A stretch of DNA of 64,000 bases from an uncultured Eubacteriales bacterium. Lineage in GTDB: Bacteria > Bacillota > Clostridia > Oscillospirales > CAG-272. The notes beneath the pieces were generated by a model. That model searched no databases and was not told where the DNA came from. It worked only from the letters and a program-made list of their open reading frames with translations. The position numbers and the translations under genes are program-made. Each line of letters starts with the position of its first letter. Positions within the stretch are counted from its first letter, which is position 1. Where the stretch lies: the NCBI GenBank assembly GCA_902491535.1, contig CABUHS010000012.1:1-64000 (forward strand). Reading direction: 5' to 3'. This document shows positions 17,454 to 25,233 of this stretch, piece after piece.

Positions 17454-18608
17454 TTATTCCATAGTTATTGCGGGGAAAGTAACTTCACTTACGATATTTA
17501 CAAATGTTTTTCCGCAATTAAGCAAAAGCTCACTTCCATCCGATGTTTTAAGTTTCATCGGAGCATCTACATCGGACTTTTCCCATGTTATCGGAATATA
17601 CTTACCGTTTGAAGCATAATATCCTTTTCCGGTTCCGGTCATGTATACGTTTATACGGTTCTTTTCGTCATTTTTAGGCGAATGCTTGCATTCAATGATT
17701 ACTACATTATCAAATTCGAGCTGTTCTCCGGTCTCTCCGTCTATGTGCTGCTCATCAATAAATTGAAAACGCTTATATTTACCGGTTGATTCATCATATT
17801 CAAATCTTGGTTGATGTACCGATGTATACGGGATCTTAATATTTGTTGCTGCGCTTCCGTTTTCGGTAGACTTCTGTTCTTCGTTATACGGAATAAATTT
17901 GAATGATGTACTGTCTCCGTCCTTATATTCGGTACGATAATTTTTAGCCTCAATAGCCTTGGATATAAGCTCTCCGTTTGACATTGCGCTATGCTCATAT
18001 CCCATATTTTTGAGTCTGTCCGGATCGCGGAAATACATATTTGAGGTAAGTCCGTCGATATCATTTACATTACGTTTTTTGATACTTTCATATCCGGAAT
18101 TACTTCCTCCGATATGTACATATATAGCATCATGATTTGCGGCCATATCAAGGTAATATTCACGGCATGAACGAATTGAACCTATCGTACCGAGAGTCTT
18201 GTAATCGGTCGTGAGCATCATAAGTCTTGTAATTCCGCCTTCAACGGTACATTCATACATTATGTCGGCATTGCGTATTCCGACCTGCGGGCATGCTATA
18301 TGTATATTGTTTATCATTACCGCTATAGGACGCTGATCATGCAATTCCTTTGAAGAAAGCGGCATACCTGTAAGTCTGTTTACAAGTTCATAGTTATAAT
18401 CTGAAACTTCGCCTGTCTCTGCAGCTGTCTGCGGTTCAGTTTCGGATTCTGTACCGGAAGCCGAAACGGTTTGATCAGGAATGGTTTCTTCTCCATTTAC
18501 GTTGCTTTTGCCGTCACCGCATCCGGTCATCATAGTCGAAAGAAGAGCTAACGCTGCCAACATTGCGATAAAAGAAATGTGTTTTTTGTTATTTTTTTCT
18601 GTTCTCAT
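17454..18608 (-). CDS. DUF3048 (YerB-like) lipoprotein
   Basis: 384-aa lipoprotein. The N-terminus has a lysine-rich start, a hydrophobic core (FIAMLAALALLSTM) and lipobox MTGC with lipidation Cys at about residue 30. An acidic/Ser-Thr linker follows to about residue 70. The rest matches the two DUF3048 domains: LVNRLTGMPL, RPIAVMINN, IRNADIMYEC, GITRLMML and GSIRSCREYYLDMA in the first, YDESTGKYKRF and NVVIIE in the second. The Bacillus homologue YerB has no firm function. It is preceded by a small unknown gene (50-bp gap) and followed by two SGNH hydrolases. Its location is the outer face of the membrane. Confidence 0.9.
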   Translation of the reverse strand: MRTEKNNKKHISFIAMLAALALLSTMMTGCGDGKSNVNGEETIPDQTVSASGTESETEPQTAAETGEVSDYNYELVNRLTGMPLSSKELHDQRPIAVMINNIHIACPQVGIRNADIMYECTVEGGITRLMMLTTDYKTLGTIGSIRSCREYYLDMAANHDAIYVHIGGSNSGYESIKKRNVNDIDGLTSNMYFRDPDRLKNMGYEHSAMSNGELISKAIEAKNYRTEYKDGDSTSFKFIPYNEEQKSTENGSAATNIKIPYTSVHQPRFEYDESTGKYKRFQFIDEQHIDGETGEQLEFDNVVIIECKHSPKNDEKNRINVYMTGTGKGYYASNGKYIPITWEKSDVDAPMKLKTSDGSELLLNCGKTFVNIVSEVTFPAITME

Positions 18609-18657
18609 TTTTCTCTGTCCTCACATTGTTACGATAAAAAAGTTAATTTTATTATTT

Positions 18658-18993
18658 TTATTTTTTGTTTTCAGTAGTTCCGTTAAGTTTATCAAGCCAT
18701 ATAAGACCTATATCCATTGCATCGTAAAGCCCGTTTTTATTAAATTGTTTAATAACTCTTTCATGAGCCGGTTTTGTAAGGTCGGTGCTAAGTATCTGCA
18801 CCAGTATTGCGTCAGGAATTTCTATATCTTTTCCCTCAAAGCTTGGCGCCTTTTTTGAAGAAAGTATAAGCATAAACAGAATATGCTTATCTGACATGCT
18901 TCCGTAGCAAATCGCATTTTTCTCTCTTACAAGCGGCTTACCGCGGTAGACAAGATATTTTGCATCTGTTTTGGTTTCTGTAGCTGTACTCAT
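18658..18993 (-). CDS. Conserved-looking hypothetical protein, 111 aa
   Basis: Not assigned to a named family. The start at 18993 is preferred over 19044 because CGGAGTGG lies just before it. The protein is soluble-looking, with YLVYRGKPLVRE, ICYGSMSDKHILFMLIL and IPDAILVQILSTD, and the end is rich in Lys/Asn. It heads a four-gene operon with the YerB-like lipoprotein and two SGNH hydrolases and sits behind a perfect sigma-A promoter. Good codon structure and a strong ribosome binding site support it as a real gene. Function is unknown. Confidence 0.75.
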   Translation of the reverse strand: MSTATETKTDAKYLVYRGKPLVREKNAICYGSMSDKHILFMLILSSKKAPSFEGKDIEIPDAILVQILSTDLTKPAHERVIKQFNKNGLYDAMDIGLIWLDKLNGTTENKK

Positions 18994-19097
18994 ATATTCC
19001 ACTCCGATTTCTGTATTTTCTGATCTGACTGTATATCTACACATTCTGATAAAAGTAAAATCATATTGGTGTAAATATGTAAAAAACTGCTTTATAT

Positions 19098-19126
19098 ATT
19101 ATAATATTATTTGAAGTTATTGTCAA
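19098..19126 (-). promoter_or_regulatory. Consensus promoter of the lipoprotein/SGNH operon
   Basis: Minus strand TTGACA (19126-19121), 17 bp, TATAAT (19103-19098). Exact consensus; the leader to the start at 18993 is about 100 nt. Confidence 0.85.
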
Positions 19127-19161
19127 TACATATCACAATAATTAATCCGGCGTATGCAAGT

Positions 19162-20319
19162 TTAATATAATATAAAAGGATGCTTTTTTACAAAATAAGA
19201 CGGCGGAAAATTTTCGGCAACCGCGTACAAACTGTCTGCGCGAAGGGCAAGCTTTGCTCCTTCGGCAATCGAATCGGCCGGAGCAGTTACAAGTTCCGGA
19301 CCTAAGTATCCCTTTCTTATAAGCGACAAAAATTCTCTTCCTTTCGGACTGAGTCCGAGTATAAATGAAAAATCCGGCGATGCTCTCAGCATTTCAGTAG
19401 TCACACCGAAAAATCCAAGCAATAGCGTTCTGCGAAGTCTTGCGTCTGTATATTTTTTTGTTGCCGTGCGGCGTATAAGTTCATCAAAGCTTCTGCTGTT
19501 TTTAGCCGCTGAAATAAATCTGTACAACAGATCTTCGGTCATTCCGTCTGTATTCGGTGACGGATTTTTTTCAGAAAACAACAGCCACGAGACAACCGCC
19601 GGATAAATCTTTTCGATCGATACAGGCATGCTCTTTTCTGCGATTTGAAATATGGCTTCCGGGCAAATACCGCGGAGTTCCTGCATATTTCCGCCGCGGT
19701 AAAATTTGCGTGACATCCCTGCGCTTTCTGTTCCTTCTCTTCGCACCGTATACGGAACAACGTTACGGTATTTTTGTTTTTTCAGCGCCCGAATATATTC
19801 AACGCCCAGAATATCATTCGGCGTTCTGAAAAGTTCTTCGCCGAAAAATTCTTTGTATATGCGGCTTCTGAGCCGGATATCCGATTCGGAACGCTGTGTC
19901 TTTGCCGACCGTTCAGCGGTCAGAACCGAGTTATATTTTTCGTCCGACAGGCGCTCGGCAGTAAGCTCAATTTCAGAGATATCTCCGCTCTCGCTGCCGA
20001 AGCAAAGCCTGAATTCATGCTGCGGCACCGATTTAGCTATGCCACAGATCAGAGCTACAGCGGCGGAAGCAAAAAATTCAGCCCCTGAGCATGACCACGG
20101 AAAAGGAATTTCAAGTACGATGTCCGCTCCGCACTTTACCGCTGCCTCAGCGCGCGTATACTTATCGAGAACAGCAAGCTCACCGCGCTGAACATAATTT
20201 CCGCTCATGACGGCAAGCTTAACGGCTTCGGTACCGTCATGCTCGCTCATCAAATGAAACTGCTTAATATGACCGTTGTGTATCAGATTATATTCTGCGA
20301 TAACTGCACTTATCTTCAT
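19162..20319 (-). CDS. tmcAL: tRNA(Met) cytidine acetate ligase
   Basis: Makes N4-acetylcytidine at the wobble position of elongator tRNA-Met from acetate and ATP (function established for Bacillus TmcAL/YlbM). 385 aa. The nucleotidyltransferase-like N-terminus shows AEYNLIHNGH with the HxGH-type motif, MSGNYVQRGE, and CGADIVLEIPFPWS. The C-terminal helical part (about 250-385) is less conserved. Divergent from ackA with a 146-bp gap. The enzyme uses free acetate, while the neighbour ackA forms acetate; the adjacency may be chance. Confidence 0.9.
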   Translation of the reverse strand: MKISAVIAEYNLIHNGHIKQFHLMSEHDGTEAVKLAVMSGNYVQRGELAVLDKYTRAEAAVKCGADIVLEIPFPWSCSGAEFFASAAVALICGIAKSVPQHEFRLCFGSESGDISEIELTAERLSDEKYNSVLTAERSAKTQRSESDIRLRSRIYKEFFGEELFRTPNDILGVEYIRALKKQKYRNVVPYTVRREGTESAGMSRKFYRGGNMQELRGICPEAIFQIAEKSMPVSIEKIYPAVVSWLLFSEKNPSPNTDGMTEDLLYRFISAAKNSRSFDELIRRTATKKYTDARLRRTLLLGFFGVTTEMLRASPDFSFILGLSPKGREFLSLIRKGYLGPELVTAPADSIAEGAKLALRADSLYAVAENFPPSYFVKKHPFILY

Positions 20320-20387
20320 TTTTTACCTTTCAAAATTTTGTATCCGAATTCGAACATAGAATTATTTTTTTATTTATAGAAACTATA

Positions 20388-20416
20388 TTGATTTTTTTAT
20401 GTTTATGTTATATAAT
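20388..20416 (+). promoter_or_regulatory. Promoter of ackA
   Basis: TTGATT (20388-20393), 17 bp, TATAAT (20411-20416). About 50 bp before the acetate kinase ATG. Confidence 0.8.
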
Positions 20417-20465
20417 AAGACGATATTGTTAATATTTTCAAATATTTCGGAGGAATTGTTATAAT

Positions 20466-21686
20466 ATGAACGTATTAGTAGTAAACGCCGGAAGCTCTTC
20501 TCTGAAGTATCAGCTTTTCGATACTTCGACAAATTCCGTTAAAGCAAAGGGAATTTGCGAGCGTATCGGTATCGACGGACGCATTGAACACCGTAAAGGC
20601 GAGGACGGCGAAAAGCATAAAAAAGATATACCGATGCCTACTCATGCAGATGCGACCAGGATCGTAATTGACTATCTTACCGATCCTGAACTCGGAGTTA
20701 TCGCTGACATGAGCGAGATCGAAGCTGTAGGTCACCGCGTTGTCCACGGAGGTCCTTACTTCTTCCAGAGCTGTCTTGTAACCGGTGAGGTTATCGAGAA
20801 GCTTAAGCTCTGTCATTCTTTCGCTCCTCTTCATACTCCTGCTCATCTTATGGGACTTGACGGATGCCGTGCTATTATGCCTAATACGCCTCAGGTACTC
20901 GTGTTTGACACCGCGTTCCATCAGAGCATGCCTGCGAAAGCATACACATATCCGATATCTGCAGACATTGCAGAAAAATATTCGATCCGCCGCTACGGCG
21001 CTCACGGAACATCTCACCGCTATGTTTCAGAAGAGATGATCAAGCTTCTCGGAAAACCGGCAGAAGAAACCAAGATCGTTACATGCCACATCGGAAACGG
21101 TGCGTCGATATCTGCTGTAAAGGGCGGAAAATGCGTTGATACATCAATGGGATTCACGCCTCTTGACGGAATCGAGATGGGAACACGCTGCGGATCTATA
21201 GACCCTGCTATCGTTACCTTCATCATGAAAAATGAAGGTCTCACTCCCGATGAGATGGACAACTACATGAACAAGAAATGTGGATTTCTCGGTGTTACAC
21301 ACGGTTTCTCTTCAGACAGCCGCGACCTTGAACAGCAGATCCGCGAAGACGGTGAACACAAGGATGATGCTGTAATCGCAACCTCTGTTATGGCATACCA
21401 GGTTCAGAAATTCATCGGTTCTTATGCGGCTGCCATGAACGGTCTTGACGCAGTAGTATTCACTGCAGGTATGGGCGAAAACAATCCCGAACTCCGTGAA
21501 CGTGTATGTACAAATATGGAATACTTCGGTATTAAGATAGATAAAGAAGTAAACGCTAGAGCGCATCATCAGTCTGATACAATCGAGCTTTCGACTCCCG
21601 ATTCAAAGGTTAAGGTATTCCTTATTCCCACAAACGAGGAGCTTATGATCGCCCGCGATACAGAAGAGATCGTAAAAGCGCTCTGA
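20466..21686 (+). CDS. ackA: Acetate kinase
   Basis: Converts acetyl phosphate and ADP to acetate and ATP, the energy-yielding end of acetate fermentation. 406 aa, normal length. Visible signatures are VVNAGSSSLKYQLFD, VVHGGPYF, FDTAFHQSMP, YGAHGTSHRYVS, CHIGNGASISA and FTAGMGENNPELR. GGAGGAATT precedes ATG. Its codon use favours C-ending codons more than the surrounding genes, as expected for a highly expressed enzyme. A phosphotransacetylase gene is not adjacent. No clear terminator separates it from the next gene, 95 bp on. Confidence 0.98.
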   Translation: MNVLVVNAGSSSLKYQLFDTSTNSVKAKGICERIGIDGRIEHRKGEDGEKHKKDIPMPTHADATRIVIDYLTDPELGVIADMSEIEAVGHRVVHGGPYFFQSCLVTGEVIEKLKLCHSFAPLHTPAHLMGLDGCRAIMPNTPQVLVFDTAFHQSMPAKAYTYPISADIAEKYSIRRYGAHGTSHRYVSEEMIKLLGKPAEETKIVTCHIGNGASISAVKGGKCVDTSMGFTPLDGIEMGTRCGSIDPAIVTFIMKNEGLTPDEMDNYMNKKCGFLGVTHGFSSDSRDLEQQIREDGEHKDDAVIATSVMAYQVQKFIGSYAAAMNGLDAVVFTAGMGENNPELRERVCTNMEYFGIKIDKEVNARAHHQSDTIELSTPDSKVKVFLIPTNEELMIARDTEEIVKAL

Positions 21687-21781
21687 TAGGTTTTATCAGT
21701 ATACTAAATTATAATTTAAACGGTGCTTTTTGTCAAGTCGGCATCAGCATCAAAACATAACAGAAAGGTTACACTATAGCA

Positions 21782-22576
21782 ATGTTAAAAATAGGCGTAA
21801 TGCCCTCATCATTCAGAGTTCCTTTTAAAGAGGCAGTAATAAAGGCACGCGACATGGGTGCAAAAGGACTTCAGCCTTACGTAACAGACGGCGAGCTTGC
21901 TCCAGAAAAACTCTCTAAGGACGACAGACGCGATATTCTTAAATTTGTACGTGACAACGGACTTAAATTCTCCGCGCTTTGTGCCGATTTCGGAATGGAT
22001 TTCTCGGCATACGGAGAAAACGACGCTGATATCAAACGTACTATGAGCATGATGGATCTTGCTGTTGATCTTGATACACATATTATAACTACTCATATCG
22101 GACATGTTCCTGAGGACGAAAACAGCGAAAAATATCAGAATGTATGCAAAACGATAGAAACACTCGGTAAATACGGCGATTCTATAGGCGTTTGCTTTGC
22201 AACCGAGACCGGTCCTGAAAAAGCAATAAAACTTCGCGGAATTCTTGAAAAAGTAAATACAAAGAGTGCAAAGGTAAATCTTGATCCCGCAAACTTCGTA
22301 ATGCTCTGCGGACAGGATCCTGTAGAGGCTGTTCACATCCTCAAGGATTACATCGTTCATACACATGCTAAGGACGGTATCAAAACAGGAGATACGACAT
22401 ATGAAGAGCTTCCTCTCGGTCAGGGAGGCGTTCCGTATATTGAATATCTCGCTGCGCTCCGCGACGAAGGCTTCGACGGCTTCCTGACGATCGAACGCGA
22501 ATGCGGTGATACTCCCGAAAAGGATATTCAGCTTGCATACGACTTCCTTACCGAACAGCTTAAAAAGCTTTATTGA
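21782..22576 (+). CDS. Sugar phosphate isomerase/epimerase-like TIM barrel protein
   Basis: 264-aa xylose-isomerase-like (AP_endonuc_2 fold) protein. Candidate metal ligands are spaced as in the family: Glu in ATETG, Asp in NLDPANF, His in VHTHAKD and Glu in LTIEREC. Typical family members isomerise or epimerise sugars or inositol derivatives; the substrate here cannot be read from sequence. The start at 21782 follows AGAAAGG. It shares direction with ackA (95-bp gap) and ends at a strong terminator. Confidence 0.82.
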   Translation: MLKIGVMPSSFRVPFKEAVIKARDMGAKGLQPYVTDGELAPEKLSKDDRRDILKFVRDNGLKFSALCADFGMDFSAYGENDADIKRTMSMMDLAVDLDTHIITTHIGHVPEDENSEKYQNVCKTIETLGKYGDSIGVCFATETGPEKAIKLRGILEKVNTKSAKVNLDPANFVMLCGQDPVEAVHILKDYIVHTHAKDGIKTGDTTYEELPLGQGGVPYIEYLAALRDEGFDGFLTIERECGDTPEKDIQLAYDFLTEQLKKLY

Positions 22577-22590
22577 TCTAAACTAAGATA

Positions 22591-22622
22591 AAAAGCCGCG
22601 CATTGCCATGCGCGGCTTTCAT
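22591..22622 (+). terminator. Terminator after isomerase-like gene
   Basis: Perfect 12-bp stem AAAGCCGCGCAT / ATGCGCGGCTTT with TGCC loop (22592-22619). Confidence 0.92.
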
Positions 22623-22666
22623 GATTATATGATATAAAATAATACTCGGGTATAAAAAATTAGAAC

Positions 22667-22701
22667 AAAGCTGCCCGATAAACCGGAATTTATCAAGCTT
22701 T
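22667..22701 (-). terminator. Possible terminator after GNAT gene
   Basis: AAAGCT/AGCTTT and GATAAA/TTTATC pair around a 6-nt loop with an asymmetric internal bulge, just after the GNAT stop. The following minus-strand bases are only moderately T-rich. Confidence 0.45.
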
Positions 22702-22703
22702 AT

Positions 22704-23153
22704 TTATAGTAACAAAGCAAGCTCAATTTCATCCCCATCTTCATTTCCAGTTTCCCTAAATCCAAATTCATAATATAGATGCAGTGCAATGGAGTTATCT
22801 TTATTGCACGTTAAAGCTACTTTGTTAGATTGACCAAATGGTTTGGATGCAATATAATCCAGACATTTTCTTAAAGCAAGTTCTCCAAATCCCTGATGCT
22901 GATATGCAATATCAATCATCATATGCCAAATATTATACTCTGCAAGGTCATAATCATATATCACCATCACATAACCAACCATTATATCATCATTGAATAT
23001 TCCAAAAGGAATACATTGGTTATAATATACATATGCTTGTGCTAAGCTCCTGATTGGATTTGAAACAAATTGTTCTTGTTCCTTAGCCAATTTTAAGTTA
23101 AATGCCTGTATAAAGTTATTCTCGTCAATTCTCACTAATTCAATATTACTCAT
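22704..23153 (-). CDS. GNAT-family N-acetyltransferase (BltD/polyamine-acetyltransferase-like)
   Basis: 149-aa single-domain acetyl-CoA-dependent acetyltransferase. The core shows beta4 WHMMIDIAYQHQGFGE, where QHQGFGELAL occupies the acetyl-CoA pyrophosphate loop (usual form Q/RxxGxG/A), and the motif B region ALTCNKDNSIALHLYYEFGF. The overall pattern recalls spermidine/diamine acetyltransferases such as BltD, but antibiotic acetylation is equally possible. The gene is more AT-rich than its neighbours and uses codons such as AAA, ATA and TTA more freely. It sits alone between two terminators, behind a leader of about 275 nt that encodes a small peptide. The ATG follows CAGGAGAAATT. This arrangement suggests an acquired, inducible gene. 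Confidence 0.85.
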   Translation of the reverse strand: MSNIELVRIDENNFIQAFNLKLAKEQEQFVSNPIRSLAQAYVYYNQCIPFGIFNDDIMVGYVMVIYDYDLAEYNIWHMMIDIAYQHQGFGELALRKCLDYIASKPFGQSNKVALTCNKDNSIALHLYYEFGFRETGNEDGDEIELALLL

Positions 23154-23171
23154 AATTTCTCCTGTTTGTTG

Positions 23172-23200
23172 TGGAGGGATTATAACATATAATTCCCCTC
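23172..23200 (-). promoter_or_regulatory. Hairpin over the stop region of the leader peptide
   Basis: Minus strand GGAGGG, two-base bulge, ATTAT, 5-nt loop, ATAAT, CCCTCC. The 11-bp bulged stem includes the last codons and stop of the leader peptide and ends nine bases before the GNAT ribosome binding site. There is no T run, so it is not itself a terminator. A ribosome paused on the leader would disrupt it. Confidence 0.55.
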
Positions 23201-23245
23201 CAAATTTAATGTTTCAATCGTCATAAGATGATAGTTTCTATTCAT
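23180..23245 (-). CDS. Leader peptide of the GNAT gene, 21 aa
   Basis: Small open frame beginning MNRNYHLMTIE and ending EGNYML, 21 residues. It has an excellent ribosome binding site (AAAGGAGATG, 7 bases before ATG), better than that of many full genes here. It stops 26 bp before the GNAT ATG. The last part overlaps a hairpin. No second function is visible. By analogy with erm, cat and tet leaders, where a drug-stalled ribosome changes mRNA folding, it is inferred to be a regulatory peptide. Too small for family assignment. Confidence 0.65.
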   Translation of the reverse strand: MNRNYHLMTIETLNLEGNYML

Positions 23246-23432
23246 AATGAACATCTCCTTTCGGTTCAGTATATCTATATAAACACAAAGGAACCGTAAC
23301 AAAATAAACTCCCTGCGTTGAATCGGGAACTTATCGAATATATCGGGGTTCTTACATTCTAAACAGGTAATTTATTTTATGCCAGTTCCAAACGTGTAAT
23401 TGTATCGCTGCAAATTACGGTTTGTCACTTAC

Positions 23433-23462
23433 ATTTTAACATAAAGATTTAACTAAAGTCAA
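23433..23462 (-). promoter_or_regulatory. Promoter of leader peptide-GNAT transcript
   Basis: Minus strand TTGACT (23462-23457), 18 bp, TAAAAT (23438-23433). It lies right after the ferritin terminator, giving about 180 nt of untranslated leader before the small peptide. That leader contains further complementary segments (see findings). Confidence 0.65.
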
Positions 23463-23467
23463 TAAAG

Positions 23468-23508
23468 AAAAGGATATACTGACCTTGCAAAAACAGTATA
23501 TCCTTTTT
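23468..23508 (-). terminator. Terminator of perR-rubrerythrin-ferritin operon
   Basis: 14-bp stem AAAAGGATATACTG (23468-23481) / CAGTATATCCTTTT (from 23494) with a 12-nt loop. T-rich on both sides, so it may work in both directions. Confidence 0.88.
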
Positions 23509-23542
23509 GATATTAAAATCAATAATCTAAAATCCTGTAAAA

Positions 23543-24055
23543 TCACAGAACAAGGCTAGGTGCAGAATATACGCGTCCGGCAAGTTCTTGATTCAGAAGA
23601 TACAGGCTCTTCGGATCATCGCCGAAAAGACGGAACTTTTTAACCAGTCCGTCGGCGTTCGTCTCTTCTTCGCCCTGCTCCTTGACAAACCAGTCAAGAA
23701 ACTGCATTGTGCGAAAATCTTTAACACTGTAAGCCGCATCATAAATGTTATGAATAAGGCTTGTAACATACTGTTCGTGTTCGAATGCCGCAAGGAGAGG
23801 ATCGATAAGGGCATTAAATGCCTTATCAGGCTTTGCAATAGCATCAAGCGTTACTTTAACACCGTTATTCTGCAGGTATTTTATAAAGAGCAGTGCGTGG
23901 TCGCGCTCTTCCTGAGCCTGAATGTTATACCAGTTGCCGAATCCGTCCATATCGTTATCGATATAGAAATTCGCTATATCAAGATAAAGATAAGCACTGT
24001 ATAACTCTTTATTTATCTGATCGTTTAAAAGTTCTGTCACTCTTTTATCAAGCAT
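23543..24055 (-). CDS. ftnA: Ferritin
   Basis: Iron storage protein with a ferroxidase centre; it oxidises Fe(II) and stores it in a 24-mer shell. 170 aa, standard length. Helix A carries QINKELYSAYLYLDIANFY (Glu and Tyr of the centre) and helix B QAQEERDHALLFIKYL (Glu and His). The later ligands lie in KEQGEEETNAD. The ATG at 24055 is preferred because GAAAGGAG lies 8 bases upstream; an in-frame TTG further up would overlap that site. Third gene of an operon with perR and rubrerythrin, 60 bp downstream of the latter. Confidence 0.95.
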   Translation of the reverse strand: MLDKRVTELLNDQINKELYSAYLYLDIANFYIDNDMDGFGNWYNIQAQEERDHALLFIKYLQNNGVKVTLDAIAKPDKAFNALIDPLLAAFEHEQYVTSLIHNIYDAAYSVKDFRTMQFLDWFVKEQGEEETNADGLVKKFRLFGDDPKSLYLLNQELAGRVYSAPSLVL

Positions 24056-24115
24056 TGTAAAAACTCCTTTCAATATTAAGGGCGACCGTTAAGCCGCCCT
24101 ATAAAAATTATGTAA

Positions 24116-24655
24116 TTATGAAAAATATCTCTTAAGAAGACCTGCGAAAGCCTTGCCGTGACGAGCTTCGTCTCTTGCCATTTCATGAACGGTGTCATGA
24201 ATTGCATCGAGATTGAGCGCTTTTGCACGCTTTGCAAGATCAAATTTTCCCGCTGTTGCGCCGTTCTCGGCTTCAACTCTCATTTCAAGATTCTTCTTTG
24301 TAGAATCAGTTACAACTTCGCCGAGAAGCTCTGCAAATTTAGCAGCATGCTCTGCCTCTTCGTAAGCAGCCTTTTCCCAGTAAAGGCCGATTTCAGGATA
24401 GCCCTCACGATGTGCAACTCTTGCCATAGCGAGGTACATACCTACCTCTGTGCATTCTCCGTTGAAGTTAGCGCGGAGATCTGCCATAATATCTTCGGGG
24501 GAACCTTCTGCAACACCGACAACATGCTCCGCTGCCCAGCTGAGTTCTTCATTCATAGCTGTAAATTTAGAAGCAGGAGCCTTACATACAGGGCACTGTG
24601 CAGGTGCTGAATCTCCCTCGTGTACATAGCCGCAAACACTGCATACGTATTTCAT
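24116..24655 (-). CDS. Reverse rubrerythrin (rubredoxin domain first)
   Basis: 179-aa NADH peroxidase-type protein that detoxifies hydrogen peroxide in anaerobes. The N-terminal rubredoxin-like domain has CSVCGY and CPVC (four Cys for one Fe). It is followed by a ferritin-like di-iron domain with NGECTEVGMYLAMARVA, YEEAEHAAKFAELL and DEARHGKAF carrying the Glu/His ligands. The order rubredoxin-then-ferritin marks the reverse rubrerythrin class of Clostridia. It is between perR and ferritin in one operon, fitting a peroxide-response role. Confidence 0.93.
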   Translation of the reverse strand: MKYVCSVCGYVHEGDSAPAQCPVCKAPASKFTAMNEELSWAAEHVVGVAEGSPEDIMADLRANFNGECTEVGMYLAMARVAHREGYPEIGLYWEKAAYEEAEHAAKFAELLGEVVTDSTKKNLEMRVEAENGATAGKFDLAKRAKALNLDAIHDTVHEMARDEARHGKAFAGLLKRYFS

Positions 24656-24683
24656 ATCATTACCTCACTTATAAAATGTAATT

Positions 24684-25094
24684 TTATTTTTTATCGGTAT
24701 GTCCAAAGTGCTTCTGACACTCAGGGCAAAGTCCGATAAATTCGAAAACATAATTTTCTACCGCATAGCCTTCAGCATCACTTATATCATCTATAGGAGA
24801 ATACTGAGGAACAGGCATATCGACATCTGCTATCTTCCCGCATTCTCTGCAAATAATATGATAATGCTTTCTGATGCCGTATTCATATCTCGCCGTTCCA
24901 CCGGGCGTATAAACTCTCTGAGCGTTTCCCCGCTCACATTCACCCGCAAGAACACGAAAAACGGTAGCCCGGCTTACCTTCGGGTACTGTTTATGTACTT
25001 CTTCATAAACCATTGACGGTGTCGGATGATTTCCGAGACGCTTCAGCGCATCTAAAATTATGGTTTTTTGAAAGGTTTGCCGTTTATTAATCAT
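24684..25094 (-). CDS. perR: Fur-family peroxide-responsive repressor, PerR-like
   Basis: 136-aa metal-dependent repressor. The N-terminal winged helix spans about 8-75 (ILDALKRLGNHPTPSMVYEE, VSRATVFRVLAGE). The C-terminal domain has HYHIICRECGKIADV and CPECQKHFGH, giving two CxxC pairs for structural zinc and the His ligands of the regulatory site. It is the first gene of an operon with rubrerythrin and ferritin, which points to PerR rather than Fur. The promoter contains a box resembling the PerR operator (see the entry just upstream), so autoregulation is likely. Assignment to PerR is inferred from context. Confidence 0.85.
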   Translation of the reverse strand: MINKRQTFQKTIILDALKRLGNHPTPSMVYEEVHKQYPKVSRATVFRVLAGECERGNAQRVYTPGGTARYEYGIRKHYHIICRECGKIADVDMPVPQYSPIDDISDAEGYAVENYVFEFIGLCPECQKHFGHTDKK

Positions 25095-25115
25095 ATATCA
25101 CCAATCCTTAATAGT

Positions 25116-25144
25116 ATTATATATCAATAAGACAAATTTTTCAA
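25116..25144 (-). promoter_or_regulatory. Promoter and possible Per box of perR operon
   Basis: Minus strand TTGAAA (25144-25139), 17 bp, TATAAT (25121-25116). The segment around the -10, ATATAATACTATTAA, agrees with the known Per box TTATAATNATTATAA at about 10 of 14 positions. Confidence 0.65.
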
Positions 25145-25233
25145 GTGTTTTTTTAAAAAATCTTAAAAAAAATAAAAAACCGACACGCCCGCAATCTATA
25201 ATTGCCGGAGGGGACGCCGGAACCTTGTTGTTT

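Noticed and set aside
25199..25226. Possible small SRP RNA in the CCGG-rich patch
   Set aside because: The conserved GGAA/tetraloop core of SRP RNA is not present and the patch is too short.
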